The position numbers and the translations under genes are program-made. Shown in pieces: positions 23,070 through 31,699 of a stretch of 64,000 nt of DNA (positions within the stretch are counted from its first letter, which is position 1; each line of letters opens with the position of its first letter). The stretch spans positions 868,001-932,000 of the forward strand of contig JADGNA010000008.1 in assembly GCA_015234465.1 (NCBI GenBank), given 5' to 3'. The DNA is from Salinibacterium sp. (GTDB lineage: Bacteria > Actinomycetota > Actinomycetes > Actinomycetales > Microbacteriaceae). The notes under the pieces are model-generated. The model saw only the letters and a program-made list of their open reading frames with translations. It did no database searches and was not told where the DNA came from.

Positions 23070-23966
23070 GTGACGGTCCAGAAACACGATGGCGCGAGCG
23101 TATCCTCGCGCACCCAGGGCACGGTCGAGGTCTACGACTTCCGCCGCCCCACGACGCTCGTGCGCGAACACTCGCGCGTGCTGGAGCTCGCCTTCGAGAC
23201 CTTCGCCCGCCAGTGGGGCACGCAGCTCACCGCGAAGGTGCGCGTCTTCTCGCAGGTCACCTGCACGCAGGTGCTCATGTTCACCTACGACGAGTACGCG
23301 GCATCTCTCCCGTCGACGACGGCCATGGTGCTCGTGACGGTGGAGGGCGTGACGCCTCGCGCGGTCATCCAGTACCCGACATCCGCTGCCCTCACCTGGG
23401 TGAGCTGCATGCTGGGCGGTCGCGGCACGGTCGTGACCGAGGAGCGCCAGTTCACCCAGATCGAGCGTGAGCTGGTCGGCCGACTCATGGATGACGCGCT
23501 CGAGGACCTTCGCTACTCGCTCGGTTCGCTGCTCGTGCGCCGCATCGCGGTGGGTGGCTTCCAATACAACTCGCAGTTCGCGCAGGCCGCCGCAACGACG
23601 GATCTCATGATCGTCGCGAGCTTCACGATCAAGGTCGGCGAGTCGGTCTCGGCCGCGACGGTCGCAATTCCGGCCGAAGTGCTGCTGCCGCAGCTTGGCG
23701 AGGCCAACCCCACGAGCTCGATCGAGGATGCGCCGCGCATCATGCGCGAGCAGGTCGTCTCGACCCCCGTGTCGGTCTCGCTTCGCCTCGAGCCGGCCAT
23801 GGTGCGGCCCTCAGCCGTGCTCAACCTCGCGGTGGGCGACATCCTGCCGATCCCACACCCTCAGCACCGCCCGCTCGAGGTCGCCGTCGAGGGCACCCCG
23901 CTCGCGCGTGCGGCCGTCGGGGCCAACGGTTCACGCCTCGCGTGTGTCGTTGTCGGCACCGACTGA
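23070..23966 (+). CDS. fliM: Flagellar motor switch protein FliM
   Basis: This 298-residue C-ring protein binds FliG and, where present, CheY-P. The middle domain starts EVYDFRRPTTLVREHSRVLELAFETFARQWGTQL, a clear FliM match. The N-terminal CheY-binding peptide (normally LSQDEIDALL) is not recognisable, the segment here being VTVQKHDGASVSSRTQGTV. I chose the GTG at 23070 because the FliA promoter predicts a transcript starting there; the frame is open further upstream but that is promoter DNA. It begins the fliM-N-O-P-Q-R-flhB-flhA run. Confidence 0.9.
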   Translation: MTVQKHDGASVSSRTQGTVEVYDFRRPTTLVREHSRVLELAFETFARQWGTQLTAKVRVFSQVTCTQVLMFTYDEYAASLPSTTAMVLVTVEGVTPRAVIQYPTSAALTWVSCMLGGRGTVVTEERQFTQIERELVGRLMDDALEDLRYSLGSLLVRRIAVGGFQYNSQFAQAAATTDLMIVASFTIKVGESVSAATVAIPAEVLLPQLGEANPTSSIEDAPRIMREQVVSTPVSVSLRLEPAMVRPSAVLNLAVGDILPIPHPQHRPLEVAVEGTPLARAAVGANGSRLACVVVGTD

Positions 23967-24014
23967 GCCGCCCACCCTTTCGACTTCTTCACCACCACCG
24001 CCGGAGAGAACATC

Positions 24015-24722
24015 ATGGCCACCACGACACCCACCCTTCAGTCCGCCGCAGCCGACGCGCTCGTGCAGCACCTGCCGACGACCGGCATTCTCGTGCCGTC
24101 GATGCTGCCGAGTGGCGTCTCCGCCGCATCGCGCGCCTCGTCGGCGCTGACGGCGTCGTTCGTCGGCGAGCAGGCGGCCGACCTCGCCCTCGTGCTGCTC
24201 GACGCGCAGTCCCTCCAGGAGGCCGCGGGCAGCGACACGGTCGTCTCGAGCGGCGACGTCGTGCGTCCCGCCCTCGAGGCTGCCGCCGAGGTGCTCGGCA
24301 GCGGCGTGCTCGGAGACGTGTCGGAGTCGGATGCCTCTGCCCTCTTCTCCGACCGCAACAGCACGGTCTTCGAGCTCACCGCCGACGGTGTCGCGGTCGG
24401 CTGGTTCGCAATTCGCATCCGCGAGGGCGGGGCGGTCGTGGGCGCGAGCCGCAAGTCCAACGAGGAGGTCGTCGGAAAGCTCGGGCGCATCAACAATGTC
24501 GAGATGGCGCTCACGGTCGAGATCGGCCGCACCCGCATGTCGGTGCGCGACGTGCTCGGCCTCGAGCCGGGCGCCGTCATCGAGCTCGACCGCTCCGCCG
24601 GCGCCCCCGCCGACATCCTGCTCAACGGCCGACTGATCGCGCACGGCGAGATCGTGGTGATCGACCAGGACTACGCCGTGCGCATCACCACGATCCTCGA
24701 CGTCGCCGACGGCCTCAGCTGA
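24015..24722 (+). CDS. fliN: Flagellar motor switch protein FliN
   Basis: This 235-residue protein ends in the SpoA/FliN domain (VEMALTVEIGRTRMSVRDVLGLEPGAVIELDRSAGAPADILLNGRLIAHGEIVVIDQDYAVRIT). The first 150 residues form an extra domain with no CheC-like active motif that I can see, so it is longer than enteric FliN (137) but is not a clear FliY phosphatase. It sits 48 bases after fliM with GGAGAG upstream. Confidence 0.92.
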   Translation: MATTTPTLQSAAADALVQHLPTTGILVPSMLPSGVSAASRASSALTASFVGEQAADLALVLLDAQSLQEAAGSDTVVSSGDVVRPALEAAAEVLGSGVLGDVSESDASALFSDRNSTVFELTADGVAVGWFAIRIREGGAVVGASRKSNEEVVGKLGRINNVEMALTVEIGRTRMSVRDVLGLEPGAVIELDRSAGAPADILLNGRLIAHGEIVVIDQDYAVRITTILDVADGLS

Positions 24723-24723
24723 C

Positions 24724-25164
24724 ATGGATGCTGTCATGATCGGGCTCCGCGTGCTCGTGAGCCTCGGGGCCGTGCTCGCGCTGCTGTGGTGGCTGCATCG
24801 CCGGCTCACCGCCGGCCCGCGCGCCCGCGCCGCGTCGCCCGTCTCGGTCGTCGCCAAGCAGGGCATCGGGGCGAAGGCATCCGTCGTCGTCATCGATGTC
24901 GAGGGCAGCCGGCTCGTGTTGGGCGTGACCGAGCAGTCGGTCAGCGTGCTGCAGTCGGGCGACGCCCCTGCGCCCGCCGTGGAGTTCGCCAAGTCGATGG
25001 ATGCCGCAACCTCGAGCGGTCCCGCGCCGATCGAGCTCTTCGGGAGCCCGAAGGGTGCCCAGTTCACGCCGGCCCAGTTCGGTGGCAAGGGCGCGCTCGC
25101 GGGCTCAATCCTGTCGCCAGACACGTGGCGTCAGGCCGCGACGACCCTCAGGCGTGCACGGTGA
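24724..25164 (+). CDS. fliO: Flagellar biosynthetic protein FliO
   Basis: This 146-residue protein has one N-terminal helix (VMIGLRVLVSLGAVLALLWWLHRRL) and a small cytoplasmic domain VSVVAKQGIGAKASVVVIDVEGSRLVLGVTEQSVSVL, the FliO pattern. FliO helps FliP assemble into the export gate. It lies between fliN and fliP, overlapping the fliP GTG (GTGA). Confidence 0.85.
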   Translation: MDAVMIGLRVLVSLGAVLALLWWLHRRLTAGPRARAASPVSVVAKQGIGAKASVVVIDVEGSRLVLGVTEQSVSVLQSGDAPAPAVEFAKSMDAATSSGPAPIELFGSPKGAQFTPAQFGGKGALAGSILSPDTWRQAATTLRRAR

Positions 25165-25961
25165 GAGCAGTCCCGCCCACGGCGCTGCGCACGGTCGCGT
25201 TCGGCGTCGTTGCCGTCGCCGGATTCGCGGTCGCGATGAACCTCGGGGCCCAGCCGGTCTACGCCGCCCCCGAGATCAACCCCCTCGACGAGGGCACGCC
25301 GGGCGTCTCGGTCGAGATCAACGGCCCCAACGGCACCCCGTCGTCATCGATCGTGACTCTCCTCGGCATCACGCTGCTGTCGGTCGCCCCCGCGATCCTG
25401 CTCATGATGACGTCGTTCACCAAGATCTTCGTCGTGCTTGCGATGACGCGAAACGCGCTCTCGCTGCCGAGCATCCCGCCCAACCAGGTGCTCGCCGGCC
25501 TCGCGCTCTTCCTCAGCCTGTTCATCATGGCGCCCGTCGTCGGCGAGATGAACGAGGTCGGCGTGCAGCCCTACCTCGCGGGGACCATGACGTTCGGGCA
25601 GGCGCTGGAGGCGGCATCCGAACCCCTCCGCGCGTTCATGCTGTCGTTCACCCGCGAGGAGGACCTCGCCCTCATGACCCGCGCCGCGGGGCTCGAGAAC
25701 CCGGAGGACCCGTCGACCGTTGAGCTCACGACGCTCATCCCCGCCTTCATGATCTCGGAGCTGCGCGCGGCCTTCATCATCGGCTTCGTCATCTTCGTGC
25801 CGTTCCTCGTGATCGACCTCGTCGTCGCGGCAGCCCTCATGTCGATGGGCATGATGATGCTCCCGCCCGTCATGATCTCGCTGCCCTTCAAGATCCTGCT
25901 CTTCGTGCTGGTCGACGGCTGGGGCCTCATCATCACCTCCCTCATCGAGAGTTACCGCTGA
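25161..25961 (+). CDS. fliP: Flagellar export gate protein FliP
   Basis: This 266-residue protein forms the core of the type III export gate. It has a cleavable signal peptide (to about residue 39, ending VYAAPE) and four membrane helices including VTLLGITLLSVAPAILLMMTSFTKIFVVLAM and MSMGMMMLPPVMISLPFKILLFVLVDGWGLII, which are hallmark FliP sequences. The GTG at 25161 overlaps the fliO stop; starts further upstream lie inside fliO. Confidence 0.95.
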   Translation: MRAVPPTALRTVAFGVVAVAGFAVAMNLGAQPVYAAPEINPLDEGTPGVSVEINGPNGTPSSSIVTLLGITLLSVAPAILLMMTSFTKIFVVLAMTRNALSLPSIPPNQVLAGLALFLSLFIMAPVVGEMNEVGVQPYLAGTMTFGQALEAASEPLRAFMLSFTREEDLALMTRAAGLENPEDPSTVELTTLIPAFMISELRAAFIIGFVIFVPFLVIDLVVAAALMSMGMMMLPPVMISLPFKILLFVLVDGWGLIITSLIESYR

Positions 25962-26233
25962 TGGATGCCGGCGCAGTCCTCGACATCGCGATGCAGGGCC
26001 TCTTCGTGGCCGCGAAGCTCGCGGCCCCCATCCTCGTGACGGCACTCGTGGTCGGCTTCGCGATCTCGCTGCTGCAGTCGATCACGCAGATCCAGGAGGT
26101 GACCCTCTCGTTCGTGCCCAAGGCCGCGGCGGTCGGCGTCGCCCTCCTCGTGACGGGGCACTGGATGATCAGCGAGATCATCGGCTTCACCCACCGCATC
26201 TTCGACATGATCCCCGCGCTGCTCGGGGGATGA
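25961..26233 (+). CDS. fliQ: Flagellar export gate protein FliQ
   Basis: This 90-residue two-helix membrane protein matches FliQ (VLDIAMQGLFVAAKLAAPILVTALVVGFAISLLQSITQIQEVTLSFVPKA), a component wrapped round the FliP5-FliR core. Its ATG shares a base with the fliP stop, and fliR follows at once, so P, Q and R are made together. Confidence 0.95.
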   Translation: MDAGAVLDIAMQGLFVAAKLAAPILVTALVVGFAISLLQSITQIQEVTLSFVPKAAAVGVALLVTGHWMISEIIGFTHRIFDMIPALLGG

Positions 26234-26234
26234 C

Positions 26235-26990
26235 ATGGTGATGCTGGAACTCGCGTGGCTGGAGGCGGTCATGCTGGCCGCGGTGCGCATGACGGCGTTC
26301 ATCGTCATCGCGCCACCGTTCTCCTACCGTGCGTTTCCCGCCCGGGTGAAGGCCATGCTCGCGGTCGGGCTCGCGCTCGCCGTGTCGCCGCGGGTCACCG
26401 CCGACTACGTCTCGCTGGATGACGCGGCCTTCTTCGGCGCGCTTGTGCAGGAGATCATCACGGGGGCGCTGCTCGGATTCCTCGTCTACGTGATCTTCTC
26501 GGCCGTGCAGTCGGCGGGAAGCCTCATCGACATGTTCGGTGGCTTCCAGATGGCGCAGGCCTACGACCCCGGCTCGATGGTCAACGGTGCGCAGTTCTCG
26601 CGGCTCTTCCACATGTCGGCGCTCGCCCTCATGATGAGCTCGGGCGCACACCTGCTCATCCTCTCCGGTCTCACCCGCTCCTTCACCGCCCTGCCCATCG
26701 GCGGCGCGATCGACCTCGCGTCCTCGGCCGAGTCCATGGTGCTCGCGGTCTCCGAAATGTTCCTCGCGGCCGTGCAGATCGCCGGCCCGCTCCTCGTCGT
26801 GTTGTTCCTCGCCGACGTCGGGCTCGGGCTCCTCACGCGAGTGGCGCCCGCCCTCAACGCCTTCGCCCTCGGCTTCCCGCTCAAGATCTTCCTCACGCTC
26901 ACCCTCGCCGTCGTCGTCTTCGCGGCGCTGCCCGGGGTTGTGGCATCCCTCACCGACGGAGCCGTCGACACGCTCATGGGGGTGAGGTAG
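26235..26990 (+). CDS. fliR: Flagellar export gate protein FliR
   Basis: This 251-residue multi-helix protein matches FliR (MTAFIVIAPPFSYRAFPARVKAMLAVGLALAVSP and GFLVYVIFSAVQSAGSLIDMFGGFQMAQAYDPGSM). It completes the FliP-Q-R gate. It starts one base after fliQ and ends directly at the flhB ATG. It is not fused to flhB, unlike in some clostridia. Confidence 0.94.
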   Translation: MVMLELAWLEAVMLAAVRMTAFIVIAPPFSYRAFPARVKAMLAVGLALAVSPRVTADYVSLDDAAFFGALVQEIITGALLGFLVYVIFSAVQSAGSLIDMFGGFQMAQAYDPGSMVNGAQFSRLFHMSALALMMSSGAHLLILSGLTRSFTALPIGGAIDLASSAESMVLAVSEMFLAAVQIAGPLLVVLFLADVGLGLLTRVAPALNAFALGFPLKIFLTLTLAVVVFAALPGVVASLTDGAVDTLMGVR

Positions 26991-28121
26991 ATGGCCGACG
27001 AGCCCGCAGGCGAAAAGACAGAACAAGCGACCGAGAAGCGCATGAAAGATGTGCGCGAGAAGGGTCAGCTCTCCAAGTCGCAGGACCTCACCGCGTGGCT
27101 CGGCATCGGTGCGGCAGCCATCATGATCCCCGCCACGCTTGCGCTCGGCTCGACCGCCGCGACGGAGCAGATGTTCGCGGTCGCGCGCGTGGCCAACGAC
27201 GCTGATCCACTCGCGGCAGTCGACGCGCTCTGGAGTGGAATGGGCTCAGTGCTCGCAACGCTCGCGCCCATGCTGATCGCCGTGCTCGTGGCCGTCGTCG
27301 TCGGCGCCGTCGCGCAGGGCGGTGTGCACCTCAAGAAGTTCAAGCCGAAGATGGAGCAGTTCAACCTCGTCAAGGGCGTGGGGCGCACCTTCGGCACCCA
27401 GGCGCTCTGGCAGGGCGCGAAGGCCCTCATGAAGACCGTCGTCGTGGGTCTCGTGCTCTACTTCGTCATCCAGAACCTCATGCCCGTGCTCATGGCATCC
27501 GGTGGCAACTCCGTGCACGCCGTGCTCGAAGCCGCCGCCGGGGGCGTCGCCGCAATGCTGCAGTTCGCGATCGTCGCGGGGCTCGCGCTCGCCTTCGCCG
27601 ACGTCTTCGTGGTCATGAAACGCAACCTGAAGAAGACGCGCATGACCAAGAAAGAGGTCAAGGACGAGCACAAGAACTCCGACGGCGACCCGCTCATCAA
27701 GGGCCAGCGCCGTGCACGCCAGCTCGCCATGAGCCGCAACCGGATGATCGCTGCCATCGGCGATGCCGACGTCGTGCTCGTCAACCCCACGCACGTCGCC
27801 GTCGCGCTCAAGTACGAGCCGGGCAAATCCGCGCCCCGCGTCGTCGCGAAGGGTGCGGGCAACATCGCCGCGCGCATCCGTGAGGAAGCCGACAAGAAGG
27901 GCGTGTCCATGGTGCGCGACGTTCCCCTCGCCCGTGCCCTCCATGAGGCGTGCGAGCTCGGCCAGGAGATCCCGGTCGACCACTATGACGCGGTCGCCCG
28001 CGTGCTCGCCTTCGTCATGGCGCTCAAGAAGCGCGGCGCCGCCGCGGGCGTCCACAGCATGACGGCGCTCGCGGGCGCCCCCACACGCAACACCCTCACC
28101 GCCGCGAAAGGCCTCGCATGA
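26991..28121 (+). CDS. flhB: Flagellar export switch protein FlhB
   Basis: This 376-residue protein has four membrane helices and an autocleaving cytoplasmic domain. The cleavage motif NPTH is at 265-268 in VVLVNPTHVAVALKYEPGKSAPRVVAKG. The N-terminus GEKTEQATEKRMKDVREKGQLSKSQDL is the family signature. FlhB works with FliK to switch export from hook to filament proteins. It overlaps flhA by ATGA. Confidence 0.96.
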   Translation: MADEPAGEKTEQATEKRMKDVREKGQLSKSQDLTAWLGIGAAAIMIPATLALGSTAATEQMFAVARVANDADPLAAVDALWSGMGSVLATLAPMLIAVLVAVVVGAVAQGGVHLKKFKPKMEQFNLVKGVGRTFGTQALWQGAKALMKTVVVGLVLYFVIQNLMPVLMASGGNSVHAVLEAAAGGVAAMLQFAIVAGLALAFADVFVVMKRNLKKTRMTKKEVKDEHKNSDGDPLIKGQRRARQLAMSRNRMIAAIGDADVVLVNPTHVAVALKYEPGKSAPRVVAKGAGNIAARIREEADKKGVSMVRDVPLARALHEACELGQEIPVDHYDAVARVLAFVMALKKRGAAAGVHSMTALAGAPTRNTLTAAKGLA

Positions 28122-30166
28122 AACAGACAATGAAAATGCTCGCCGTGCCGATCGGCGTCGTCGGCATCATCCTGCTCCTCGTCGTGCCCGTGCCGGCCGG
28201 GCTGCTCGACATGCTGCTCATCGTGAGCATCCTCTTCGCCCTCGTGATCCTGCTCACGAGCATGTTCGTCAAGAAGCCGCTCGACTTCTCGGTGTTCCCA
28301 TCGCTGCTGCTCGTCGCGACGCTCTTCCGCCTCGGCCTCAACGTGGCATCCACCCGCCTCGTGCTCGGTGACGGCTACGCCGGCCAGGTCATCGAGGCGT
28401 TCGGGCACGTCGCCGTCGGCGGCTCGCTCATCATCGGCGCGGTCGTCTTCCTCATCCTCGTCGTCATCCAGTTCGTCGTCGTCACGAAGGGTGCCGAGCG
28501 CGTCGCCGAGGTCGGCGCCCGCTTCACCCTCGACGCCATGCCGGGCAAGCAGATGGCGATCGACGCCGACCTCAATGCGGGACTCATCACGGATGTCGAG
28601 GCACGCGAGCGCCGGGCATCCGTCGCCGCCGAGGCCGACTTCTACGGCGCGATGGACGGTGCCTCGAAGTTCGTCAAAGGTGACGCGATCGCCGGCATCG
28701 TCATCATCATCATCAACGTCATCGGCGGCATCGCCATCGGCATGGTGCAGCGCGGCATGGAGATCGGCGAGGCCGTCGAGACCTACACGCTCCTGACGAT
28801 CGGTGACGGGCTCGTCACGCAGATTCCCGCCCTCCTGATGGCGGTCGCGACGGGCATGATCGTGACGCGGGCCAACGCCGAGTCCGACATGGGTTCCACG
28901 GCCTCGCAGCAGCTCACACAGTCGACGCCCGCGCTGCGCATCGCGGGCGGTGCGGCCATCATCATGGGGCTCATCCCCGGGATGCCGATCCTCCCCTTCG
29001 CGATCGTCGGGATCACGCTCATTATCGCGGCCCAACGGATCAAGGCCTCCGAGAAGGCCAAGGCGCTCGCCGAGGAACAGGCCGCCCTCGCGCCGGCCGC
29101 GCCGAAGGCCGAGACGCCGGAGGAACTCATCGAGCAGATGCGGGTGCACGCGCTCGAGATCCTGCTCGCGCCCGACCTCGTCGACCTCGTGACGGGCTCA
29201 TCCGATGACCTCCTCGCCCGTGTGCGGGCGCTCCGTCGCAAGATTGCCTTCGACCTCGGCGTCGTCGTACCGCCCGTGCGAACCCGCGACAGCGTCGAGC
29301 TGCCCTCGGGCACCTACGTCATCCGCATCGCGGGCGTCGAGGCGGGCCGCGGCATCGCGCCGCGCGGCCGCGTGCTCGCCCTCGGCGACACCCTCGACTC
29401 GCTGCCCGGCACCAGCACGGTCGAGCCCGTCTTCGGGCTCGCGGGCAAGTGGGTGCCCGCCGAGATGCGGCACAGCGCCGAACTCGCGGGCGCCACCGTG
29501 ATCGACCGTGTCTCGGTGCTCGTCACGCACCTCTCCTCCCTCGTCACGGGCAATGCAGCCCGCCTCCTCACCCGCGAGGATGTGCGCGTGCTCACGGAGG
29601 GCGTCAAGAGCGTCAACCCGTCGGCCGTCGACGAGCTCGTGCCGTCACTTCTCAGCCTCGCGGAGGTGCAGCGCGTGCTGCAGGGCCTTCTCTCGGAGCA
29701 GGTCGCCATCAATGACCTTCCCCGCATCTACGAGGCCCTCTCGCTGCGCGCCAAGGTCTCGACCGACCCCGAGGGGCTCATTGAGGCCGCGCGCCATGCC
29801 CTCGGCCCCGCGCTCGTGAGCCGTCACCTCGACGGCGCACTGCTTCGGGTCATCATGATCGACCCCGTGCTCGAGCAGTCCATGCTCGAGAGCATGCGCC
29901 CCTCCGAGCTCGGCACCCAGTTGCTGCTCGACCAGAACGCGATCGAGAACATCCTGAGCTCCCTCAAAGACACGGTCGCGCGGCTCGAGGCTGCCGGCAA
30001 CTCGGCCGTGCTGGTGTGCGCGCCGGCCATCCGTCCCGCCGTGCGCCGCCTCGTCTCCGCCCAGTCGAACGGACTCCCCGTGCTCTCCTACCAGGAGGTC
30101 ACAACCGCGAACGTCGACATCGAGACGGTGGGGGTGATCCGTGTCTCCGCGCAGATTCCGGCTTGA
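28118..30166 (+). CDS. flhA: Flagellar export apparatus protein FlhA
   Basis: This 682-residue protein has eight N-terminal helices and a large cytoplasmic domain that receives export substrates. The FHIPEP signature is present (SVFPSLLLVATLFRLGLNVASTRLVLGDGYAG, then TKGAERVAEVGARFTLDAMPGKQMAID). The last 330 residues form the cytoplasmic ring. The next gene starts inside its 3' end. Confidence 0.96.
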   Translation: MKQTMKMLAVPIGVVGIILLLVVPVPAGLLDMLLIVSILFALVILLTSMFVKKPLDFSVFPSLLLVATLFRLGLNVASTRLVLGDGYAGQVIEAFGHVAVGGSLIIGAVVFLILVVIQFVVVTKGAERVAEVGARFTLDAMPGKQMAIDADLNAGLITDVEARERRASVAAEADFYGAMDGASKFVKGDAIAGIVIIIINVIGGIAIGMVQRGMEIGEAVETYTLLTIGDGLVTQIPALLMAVATGMIVTRANAESDMGSTASQQLTQSTPALRIAGGAAIIMGLIPGMPILPFAIVGITLIIAAQRIKASEKAKALAEEQAALAPAAPKAETPEELIEQMRVHALEILLAPDLVDLVTGSSDDLLARVRALRRKIAFDLGVVVPPVRTRDSVELPSGTYVIRIAGVEAGRGIAPRGRVLALGDTLDSLPGTSTVEPVFGLAGKWVPAEMRHSAELAGATVIDRVSVLVTHLSSLVTGNAARLLTREDVRVLTEGVKSVNPSAVDELVPSLLSLAEVQRVLQGLLSEQVAINDLPRIYEALSLRAKVSTDPEGLIEAARHALGPALVSRHLDGALLRVIMIDPVLEQSMLESMRPSELGTQLLLDQNAIENILSSLKDTVARLEAAGNSAVLVCAPAIRPAVRRLVSAQSNGLPVLSYQEVTTANVDIETVGVIRVSAQIPA

Positions 30167-31124
30167 TGGCGCCTCGCTCGCCGAGCTGCGGCAGCGCGTC
30201 ACCGAGGAGCACGGCCCGGATGCGCGCATCATCGCGGCCGAGCAGATCACGACGGGCGGCGTCGGCGGCTTCTTCGCGAGCCGCCGCTTCCAGGTCACGG
30301 TCGAGGTTCCCGACGGCCCCACGCCGGCCGCCGACGCCCACGACCTCTCCAGCCGACTGACGGGCATCGCCGCGCTCCTGGAAGAGGCGGATGCCGCGGA
30401 GAGCGCCCTCAGCGCCCCGCCCGTCGGCACGGTGCTGCGTGACGACCCGTTCCGGTCCCGTGCCGCGACGGCCGCGTCCTCCCTGCCCCCAACCGCTGCC
30501 GCTCCCGCTCCCGCGTCGACGGCAGCTCCTGAACCCGAGCTCGTCTCCACCTCGACCCGTACCTTCGCCGAGGTCCTGGAAGACCTGCAGGCAGTGACCG
30601 ACCACGAGCATCCGCCCCTTCCCGGAATGATCACGTCACGCAGCAGCGGGATCATCGCGCCCACGCCACCCCTCGCCGACGGCGCGGGAGACCTCATCGC
30701 CGTCATCGGCCTGCCCGCCGACGCGCTCGCGGTCGCGAGGGCCATGTCGTTCACGGTGCAGGCCGAGGTCGTTGTGAGTGGGGCGGCCCTCGCCGAGGGG
30801 CTCGAGCGGCTCGACACGCGCCGCGACGCCATCACGGTGCGTGCGCGGGCCGTGCAGCGGGAACGCATTGTCGTTGCTGCACACGGCATGAGTTCCCACG
30901 AGCCCACCCCCGCGCAGGCGCAGGCGCTCGCCGACCTCAAGCCCGACCAGGTCTGGGTCGCCGTCGACGCCGGCCGCAAGCACGAAGACACCGCACGCTG
31001 GGTCAAGGCCGTCGGCGCGGTCGTCACCGTCAACGCTGTCGCGGCCATCGGACGGGACCGCACGAGCACGCCCGACACCGTGCGAGAGCTGGGTATGCCC
31101 GTCAGCTGGGCCTACGACGGTTAG
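30141..31124 (+). CDS. Degenerate FlhF-like protein lacking the GTPase motifs
   Basis: This 327-residue protein follows flhA, the usual site of flhF. Residues 9-35 (AELRQRVTEEHGPDARIIAAEQITTGG) match the N-terminal B domain of FlhF. The part aligned to the SRP-type GTPase starts GDLIAVIGLPADALAVARAMS, where the P-loop GxxxxGK(T/S) is absent, and the expected TKLDE-type base-recognition motif is replaced by NAVAAIG; the ending ELGMPVSWAYDG still resembles FlhF. I infer a FlhF descendant that no longer hydrolyses GTP. It starts at a GTG overlapping flhA by 26 bases. Confidence 0.72.
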   Translation: MSPRRFRLDGASLAELRQRVTEEHGPDARIIAAEQITTGGVGGFFASRRFQVTVEVPDGPTPAADAHDLSSRLTGIAALLEEADAAESALSAPPVGTVLRDDPFRSRAATAASSLPPTAAAPAPASTAAPEPELVSTSTRTFAEVLEDLQAVTDHEHPPLPGMITSRSSGIIAPTPPLADGAGDLIAVIGLPADALAVARAMSFTVQAEVVVSGAALAEGLERLDTRRDAITVRARAVQRERIVVAAHGMSSHEPTPAQAQALADLKPDQVWVAVDAGRKHEDTARWVKAVGAVVTVNAVAAIGRDRTSTPDTVRELGMPVSWAYDG

Positions 31125-31133
31125 GCTGGAACA

Positions 31134-31394
31134 ATGCTGGTCCTGACGCGCAAACCCGGTGAGAAGGTGCTCATCGGCGACGACATCGTCATCACCATCA
31201 TCGAGAACCGCGGCGACGGCATCCGCATCGGCATCGACGCACCCCGCGGCATCTCCATCCAGCGGGCCGAGATCGTGCAGGCCGTGAGCGACGCCAACGT
31301 CGAAGCCACCCACGCCGCCGCCGACGCCGAAGAGCGCCTCAAGGCCGCCCTCGGCATCGTCAGCCCGCCACCCAACGAGGAACCCACGCCGTGA
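31134..31394 (+). CDS. csrA: Translational regulator CsrA
   Basis: This 86-residue RNA-binding protein begins MLVLTRKPGEKVLIGDDIVITII and continues RIGIDAPRGISIQRAEI, an exact fit to CsrA, whose dimer binds GGA in hairpin loops and blocks translation. It has a 25-residue tail beyond the usual 60. FliW, its antagonist, is encoded at 3640. Candidate targets are the fliC, flgB and flbD leaders. It overlaps the rhodanese gene by GTGA. Confidence 0.95.
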   Translation: MLVLTRKPGEKVLIGDDIVITIIENRGDGIRIGIDAPRGISIQRAEIVQAVSDANVEATHAAADAEERLKAALGIVSPPPNEEPTP

Positions 31395-31690
31395 GAGAAG
31401 CAGACGTCACCGAGGTCGCCGCAGTCGAGTCGCCCGTCGTGATCGATGTGCGGGAACCCGACGAGTACCGGGCGCTCCGGGCATCCGGAGTCATCCACAT
31501 CCCCATGGGTGAGGTCATCGAGCGCCTCGAAGAGATCCCCACCTACGACACCGTCTACGTCATCTGCGCGTCGGGCGGGCGCAGCGCCCGCGTCGCCGAG
31601 TACCTCGAGGCGCAGGGCATCGACGCCGTCAACGTCACGGGCGGCACCAACGCCTGGGCGCAGGCCGGCCTCCCGACCGAGCAGGGCTAG
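31391..31690 (+). CDS. Rhodanese-like sulfurtransferase
   Basis: This 99-residue single-domain rhodanese has the acidic start VVIDVREPDEYRA, HIPMGEV, and the active-site loop CASGGR with Cys59. It should carry a persulfide on that Cys. It starts at a GTG overlapping the csrA stop, so it is co-transcribed with the end of the flagellar operon, perhaps by accident of gene order. A cystine-like importer lies convergent to it. Confidence 0.9.
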   Translation: MREADVTEVAAVESPVVIDVREPDEYRALRASGVIHIPMGEVIERLEEIPTYDTVYVICASGGRSARVAEYLEAQGIDAVNVTGGTNAWAQAGLPTEQG

Positions 31691-31699
31691 TTCCCACCC

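Noticed and set aside
24015-24722. FliY (CheC-FliN fusion) instead of FliN
   Set aside because: The extra N-terminal domain shows no CheC phosphatase motif that I can recognise.
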